A stretch of 10,089 bases of DNA from contig JAZQIU010000003.1 in assembly GCA_045541255.1 (NCBI GenBank), positions 1 to 10,089 of the forward strand, written 5' to 3'. Origin of the DNA: UMGS1124 sp045541255. GTDB lineage: Bacteria; Bacillota_I; Bacilli_A; RF39; UBA660. Shown one piece after another: positions 7,093 through 10,089 of the stretch. Position 1 is the stretch's first letter. Each line of letters starts with the position of its first letter. Under the pieces are notes generated by a model, which made no database searches, was not told where the DNA came from, and was given only the letters and a program-made list of their open reading frames with translations. Both the position numbers and the translations under genes were made by a program.

Positions 7093-7599
7093 TTACCACT
7101 CCAAACTTGCTATATATGTTTCATATAAATTATTGCCTTTTGTATCAGATTTAGGATTTAAATCTTTTTTTACTGCAGACCTTTTATATTCTATTATAAT
7201 AAGTTGATCACTAGAATTTACATCTAACCTTTTTATATAATCAATCATATAAGCATCCAACTTATATGCATTAGTACCAGCTGTATCTAAATTACTTAAA
7301 ATATAAATTTTATTAACCCCAAAAATATTTAACTTACTCTTTCCTGTTGTTGAACAAGTAGAATAATAATTATTAACACTTCCTGATAAATCGTTAACCG
7401 ATGCACTAATTCCACATATTGTATTTAAATTCTCTTTTATATATTTTGTCATATAAATATATTCACTAGTATCATATTTATTTTCACTTTTAACTTTTGA
7501 TAATATTTTATTATATGAAGAAAATATAGTTAATAATGCAACTGATATCACAACTATCACTACTATAGTTTCCATTAATACAAAACCTTTATTTTTCAT
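7093..7599 (-). CDS. Type IV pilin-like protein with canonical prepilin leader (second gene of pilin operon)
   Basis: MKNKG^FVLMETIVVIVV is a prepilin leader with cleavage after Gly5 and Glu at +5 (E10), followed by a hydrophobic helix to about residue 27. The remaining part of this 168-residue protein is a soluble head with two cysteines (C62, C82). The ATG overlaps the TGA of the upstream pilin gene (ATGA, 7596-7599), and GGGGG about 8 bases before the ATG is the likely ribosome-binding site. I cannot say which component (ComG-like, minor pilin) it corresponds to; outside the leader I recognise no family. Confidence 0.83.
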   Translation of the reverse strand: MKNKGFVLMETIVVIVVISVALLTIFSSYNKILSKVKSENKYDTSEYIYMTKYIKENLNTICGISASVNDLSGSVNNYYSTCSTTGKSKLNIFGVNKIYILSNLDTAGTNAYKLDAYMIDYIKRLDVNSSDQLIIIEYKRSAVKKDLNPKSDTKGNNLYETYIASLEW

Positions 7600-8066
7600 G
7601 ATGAAACCCCCGTTATACTTATAGCTGATGTATTATCATCTAAATTAATTATAAATTTTAAAGAGTTTAAAGAAATAGAATACTCACTAGAATTTGTAGA
7701 ACTGCAAACTGGATCACTACATTCATTAAATTTTATAGTGTCTATCTTACCATCATCAGGATTAACTATATTGGAAAAACCATTAATTTTAAATTGTCTG
7801 CTATTTAACTCATCACAAGAACTAACTCCACCACATAAAACAGAACTACCAGCAAAAGTCCCAGGCTCAAAAGTTATTAAATCACCAACTAAAAAATCTT
7901 TAATTCCCTTTTTCTTATTAATATCTTCTTTTATATCACTTTCAATAGTATTTAATAATACTTTATTTTGTAAATAATCTGCTATTATAGTTAAAAATAG
8001 AGTTATAAATACTAAAAAGAAAGAATATATTAAACTAGTTGCTATAAAACCATTTTTCTTCTTCAT
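7596..8066 (-). CDS. Pilin-like protein with atypical leader lacking Glu5 (first gene of pilin operon)
   Basis: The N-terminus MKKKNG^FIATS looks like a prepilin leader with cleavage after Gly6, followed by a hydrophobic helix to about residue 29. The usual Glu at +5 is replaced by Ser (S11). The head of this 156-residue protein has four cysteines in two close pairs (C78/C84 and C116/C121). Glu5 normally aids assembly next to the previous subunit; a non-Glu residue is known in some tip-type minor pilins (GspK-like), so a tip or initiating subunit is possible but not shown. It is the promoter-proximal gene, with the ribosome-binding site AGGGTGAT (8070-8077) and a strong promoter (8089-8117). 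Its TGA stop overlaps the next ATG. Confidence 0.8.
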   Translation of the reverse strand: MKKKNGFIATSLIYSFFLVFITLFLTIIADYLQNKVLLNTIESDIKEDINKKKGIKDFLVGDLITFEPGTFAGSSVLCGGVSSCDELNSRQFKINGFSNIVNPDDGKIDTIKFNECSDPVCSSTNSSEYSISLNSLKFIINLDDNTSAISITGVSS

Positions 8067-8088
8067 ATTATCACCCTACTATATAAAA

Positions 8089-8117
8089 AGTATATAATAA
8101 ATTAACACTTTTGACAA
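8089..8117 (-). promoter_or_regulatory. Strong promoter of the pilin operon
   Basis: On the minus strand TTGTCA (8112-8117) is followed after exactly 17 bases by TATACT (8089-8094), each a 5/6 match to consensus. The predicted start near 8082 gives a leader of about 16 bases containing the ribosome-binding site. The -35 box overlaps the -35 of the plus-strand promoter. Confidence 0.78.
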
Positions 8118-8139
8118 GATATGTATTACTTGATAAAAT
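8111..8139 (+). promoter_or_regulatory. Strong divergent promoter of the candidate small RNA
   Basis: A perfect -35 TTGACA (8111-8116) is followed after 17 bases by TAAAAT (8134-8139), with an extended -10 TG at 8131-8132. Transcription should start at about 8144-8146. No plus-strand gene lies downstream before the terminator at 8224-8262. Confidence 0.75.
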
Positions 8140-8144
8140 GTATA

Positions 8145-8262
8145 CACGAAGAAAAACTTCATAGAATAAAAAATGGAACACTTAATATTCACATGTTGAG
8201 TGATTACCACATAATTGTGTTTTCACCTAATTCAATGCAAGAGTTAGGTGTTTTTTTCTTTT
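8145..8262 (+). ncRNA. Candidate small RNA of about 115 nt with its own promoter and terminator
   Basis: The unit runs from the plus-strand promoter to a strong terminator and holds no credible gene. Predicted hairpins, in order, are GAAG-AAAAA-CTTC (8148-8160), CACTTAA...TTGAGTG with a 10-base loop (8179-8202), CACA-TAAT-TGTG (8208-8219) and the terminator stem (8224-8250). I do not recognise it as SRP RNA, 6S, tmRNA or RNase P. The sequence TCACCTA (8223-8229) resembles the anti-Shine-Dalgarno end of 16S rRNA and is complementary to the ribosome-binding site TAGGTGA of the neighbouring DUF1003 gene, although much of it is held in the terminator stem. The exact 5' end is inferred from promoter spacing. 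Confidence 0.6.
8224..8262 (+). terminator. Rho-independent terminator of the candidate small RNA
   Basis: CACCTAATTC (8224-8233) pairs with GAGTTAGGTG (8241-8250), with one T-G wobble, around the loop AATGCAA. Seven T, a C and four T follow. In the opposite direction the stem is followed by GAAAACAC, with no T-run, so it would not stop transcripts from the DUF1003 gene. Confidence 0.9.
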
Positions 8263-8280
8263 AAATTAATATATAAATAA

Positions 8281-8781
8281 TTATTGTTTTTTTATTTTTA
8301 ATAATTCTTTTTGTTGTTTTAAAATTATATCCATTTTCTTATGAAGTTCTTCTAATAATAATTCACTTTTTAAATCTATTTTATAGTCATTTTGATGTCG
8401 TTTGCTATCTTTTTTCGCTTGTCTATTTTGACTCATCATTATAATTGGTGCTTGTATTGCTGCTATACAAGATAAAATTAAATTTAATAATATAAATGGG
8501 TATGGATCTATTTCTTTACCAACTTTAAAAATAATAGTATTTAAAACCATCCAACTAATTAAAACTAATACAAAAATAATTATAAATGTCCAACTACCTA
8601 CAATATCTGAAACCTTATCCGCAATTTTATCACCTATGGTAATATTCTTATCACTCTCTTTATCAACATTAATTAATATTGGTTCTTTTATAAGCATTTC
8701 TTCTAAATCTTTTTCTTCCCTTTTATTTAGTTTATTATTTTTTAATAATGTTTTAACTAATTTAGTTTTCGTATTTTTCAT
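8281..8781 (-). CDS. DUF1003 family membrane protein
   Basis: This protein is 166 residues from the ATG at 8781. That start is chosen because AGGTGAG sits 3 bases before it, whereas a frame extension to 8808 would begin with TTG and has no ribosome-binding site. The DUF1003 hallmarks are clear: GDKIADKVSDIVGSWTFIIIF (about 50-70), DPYPFILLNLILSC (92-105) and IQAPIIMMSQNRQAKKD (109-125). There are two membrane helices (about 64-84 and 95-115) and a charged C-terminal helix, DYKIDLKSELLLEELHKKMD (132-151), which is also conserved in the family. The N-terminal 40 residues are basic and may be cytoplasmic. The molecular function of the family is unknown. The gene starts 44 bases after the radical SAM gene without a terminator between them, so the two are probably cotranscribed. 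No terminator follows it. Confidence 0.93.
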   Translation of the reverse strand: MKNTKTKLVKTLLKNNKLNKREEKDLEEMLIKEPILINVDKESDKNITIGDKIADKVSDIVGSWTFIIIFVLVLISWMVLNTIIFKVGKEIDPYPFILLNLILSCIAAIQAPIIMMSQNRQAKKDSKRHQNDYKIDLKSELLLEELHKKMDIILKQQKELLKIKKQ

Positions 8782-8825
8782 ACACTCACCTATTATAGTT
8801 ATACCCAATAAAAAAAGAATAATAA

Positions 8826-9623
8826 TTATAAATATTTACACTTTTTACAAAGCAATTCACATTTCTTATTATTCTTAAACCCATCTAACATCTCTTTATA
8901 TCTTTTACTTTTTATAACATCCTCTAAACAATCTTCAAAAATATTTCCTAATTTTATTATCCCCTTACTATCTAAACAGCAAGGTACAATAGTCCCATCA
9001 ACAAGTATCCCAATATGATCCCTTAATGCATAACAAGTACCAACTTCACTATAATAATTATTATTTAAATCAGGCCAAATAAATTCTTCATTTATACTTA
9101 TAAATATATTTTTATCTATTGTACTATTATTTCTAATACTATCTATATTTAAATTAACATTATATTGTTCATTAATCATTTCCAACATTTTATCAGTATA
9201 TTTACTTTTTAACCAAAATCTATAAGATATAAATGTATGTATTCTTAAATTTTCTACTACATCAAATATATTATTCATATAATCTTCTAAACTTATACCA
9301 TATCTTTCATCATAACTATGCAATGAAATATTTAATTGTCTGATATTTTTATTATCTTTTATCCTATTTATCAAATAACCATTTGTTGTAATATTTATAT
9401 TAAAGTTCTCACTACCTATATCAATAAATTCATTAATTTTAGGATGTAATAAAGGTTCTCCTAATATATGAAAATATAAATATTTGGTATAACCTTGTAA
9501 TTTTTTTAACACACTATTAAAGTCTTCTATACTCATAAATTTATTTACTCTACTATTTTTTATACAAAAATCGCATTTTAAATTACAATTATTAGTTATC
9601 TCAACATATACCTTTTTATACAT
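8826..9623 (-). CDS. Radical SAM protein with C-terminal SPASM-like cysteine-rich domain
   Basis: The 265-residue protein starts almost directly with the radical SAM core. The CxxxCxxC motif C13-NLK-C17-DF-C20 binds the SAM-cleaving [4Fe-4S] cluster, and ILGEPLLHP (about 54-62) is the SAM-contacting GGEP-type motif. TTNGYL and LNISLHS are further core strands. The C-terminal portion has GTCYALRDHIGILVDGTIVPCC, then LGNIFED, then a CELLCKKC end. This is the cysteine pattern of SPASM/twitch domains, which bind auxiliary Fe-S clusters in peptide-modifying and sulfatase-maturing enzymes. The core between the clusters is short for the family. The ribosome-binding site AAGGAG (9629-9634) is 5 bases from the ATG. 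No obvious precursor peptide is encoded nearby, so the substrate is unknown. Confidence 0.92.
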   Translation of the reverse strand: MYKKVYVEITNNCNLKCDFCIKNSRVNKFMSIEDFNSVLKKLQGYTKYLYFHILGEPLLHPKINEFIDIGSENFNINITTNGYLINRIKDNKNIRQLNISLHSYDERYGISLEDYMNNIFDVVENLRIHTFISYRFWLKSKYTDKMLEMINEQYNVNLNIDSIRNNSTIDKNIFISINEEFIWPDLNNNYYSEVGTCYALRDHIGILVDGTIVPCCLDSKGIIKLGNIFEDCLEDVIKSKRYKEMLDGFKNNKKCELLCKKCKYL

Positions 9624-9646
9624 AAAAACTCCTTAAACTAACAAAA

Positions 9647-9675
9647 ATTATAACAAACTTAATAAAAAAACGCAA
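9647..9675 (-). promoter_or_regulatory. Probable promoter of the radical SAM / DUF1003 unit
   Basis: On the minus strand TTGCGT (9670-9675) is followed after 17 bases by a perfect TATAAT (9647-9652). Transcription would start about 17 bases before the ATG at 9623, with AAGGAG in the leader. Confidence 0.6.
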
Positions 9676-9711
9676 AAAACAATATTTCATTCACATTTAT
9701 AAAAAAGTCTA

Positions 9712-9720
9712 TGCTATAAT
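9712..9720 (+). promoter_or_regulatory. Extended -10 promoter of the 9756 gene
   Basis: TGCTATAAT (9712-9720) is a perfect extended -10 element. The upstream TTCACA (9690-9695) is a weak -35 at a 19-base spacing, which extended -10 promoters tolerate. The leader to the ATG at 9756 is about 29 bases. Confidence 0.6.
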
Positions 9721-9755
9721 AGGTTGTAATAATTTATTTGAAAGGATCATGTATC

Positions 9756-10089
9756 ATGAAACTATTAATAGAAACAGAAACAGAACCAATTAATATAATA
9801 TTTGATACCAATGAAATAAACACAAATTTTAATAATAAAAACATTTATACATCTAAATATAATATTAAATTATATAATATAGAAAATGATATAAAAGAAT
9901 TAATATTGTCTATAACTGGTACTTATTATGATATTATATATATTATAGAAAATGACTTAGATTTATATAATATACTAAATAAAAAAATAAAAGATATATC
10001 TCTTCTTGAAAAATTAATAGATACTTACGGAGAAATAAGAGGAGAATACTTATCGAGTTTTCTAAATTTATATTTTATAGAAAAAATAA
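9756..10089 (+). CDS. Uncharacterised protein, 5' part (continues beyond window)
   Basis: An open frame runs from the ATG at 9756 to the window edge (111 codons) without a stop. The Shine-Dalgarno AAAGGA (9741-9746) is 9 bases from this ATG; the ATG at 9749 is only 2 bases from it and out of frame, so it is rejected. The visible part begins MKLLIETETEPINIIFDTNE and is extremely rich in Ile, Asn, Tyr, Glu and Lys, with no signal peptide, clear membrane segment or recognised motif. It has its own extended -10 promoter and is divergent from the radical SAM gene. I cannot name a family from the part seen. Confidence 0.72.
   Translation, partial: MKLLIETETEPINIIFDTNEINTNFNNKNIYTSKYNIKLYNIENDIKELILSITGTYYDIIYIIENDLDLYNILNKKIKDISLLEKLIDTYGEIRGEYLSSFLNLYFIEKI

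Noticed and set aside
7596..7599. Use of the Mycoplasma genetic code (TGA = Trp)
   Set aside because: TGA ends a pilin gene exactly at an ATGA overlap with the next start, and long genes carry TGG for Trp without internal TGA, so the standard code fits.
8193..8264. A 23-codon plus-strand ORF inside the small RNA unit, and an 8-codon one at 8173-8199
   Set aside because: Neither has a ribosome-binding site, and the longer one runs through the terminator stem and T-run into a Phe-rich end, so it is best explained as chance.
8782..8808. Nine extra N-terminal residues of the DUF1003 protein from a TTG at 8808
   Set aside because: The ATG at 8781 has AGGTGAG just upstream, while the TTG has no ribosome-binding site and the extension would translate through that site.
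7738..8878. Plus-strand ORFs at 7738-7977 and 8636-8878
   Set aside because: Both are antisense to well-supported genes (a pilin and the DUF1003 protein) and have no start signals.

Overview
The window comes from a very AT-rich, low-GC Gram-positive (Firmicutes/Bacillota) chromosome, most like the uncultured gut Bacilli of the RF39/Erysipelotrichia-like kind. This placement is inferred from three things: extreme AT bias, a YlbJ/YlbL gene pair, and a VanY-type peptidoglycan carboxypeptidase together with Shine-Dalgarno sites of the AAGGAGG/AGGTGAT type. TGA ends one gene at a normal ATGA overlap, and TAA and TAG end others, which fits the standard bacterial code rather than the Mycoplasma code. 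There is no sign of phage, IS elements or CRISPR.

Layout. 1-436 (+): the 3' end of a VanY-family D,D-carboxypeptidase. 443-636 (+): a tRNA-Ser(GCT) transcription unit with its own promoter, an inverted repeat of two LacI/cre-like cores around that promoter, and a strong terminator. 704-3385 (-): an 893-residue exported protein, with a signal peptide, two long coiled-coil arms flanking a globular insert, and a C-terminal membrane anchor. 3555-5513 (-): a membrane-anchored Lon-like (YlbL/SepM type) protease, followed 6 bases later by an unrecognised 313-residue cytoplasmic protein and a terminator. 5582-6469 (+): a YlbJ-like membrane protein, divergent from the protease and overlapping the end of the pilin operon tail to tail by 38 bp. 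6432-8066 (-): a tight three-gene operon of type IV pilin-like proteins. 8089-8262: two divergent promoters sharing one -35 box. One drives the pilin operon; the other drives a roughly 115-nt, apparently non-coding transcript with its own terminator. 8281-9623 (-): a radical SAM/SPASM protein followed by a DUF1003 membrane protein. 9756-end (+): the start of an unrecognised gene.

Together the genes are mostly about the cell surface: wall trimming, a surface coiled-coil protein, pilus-like fibres and a membrane-associated protease. The mature extracytoplasmic regions of the coiled-coil protein and the three pilins carry even numbers of cysteines (2, 2, 2, 4), which suggests disulfide-stabilised surface proteins. 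The most interesting structure is the intergenic region 8067-8280, where a candidate small RNA and the pilin operon appear to compete for one shared promoter element. No gap above 300 bases lacks an annotated feature.
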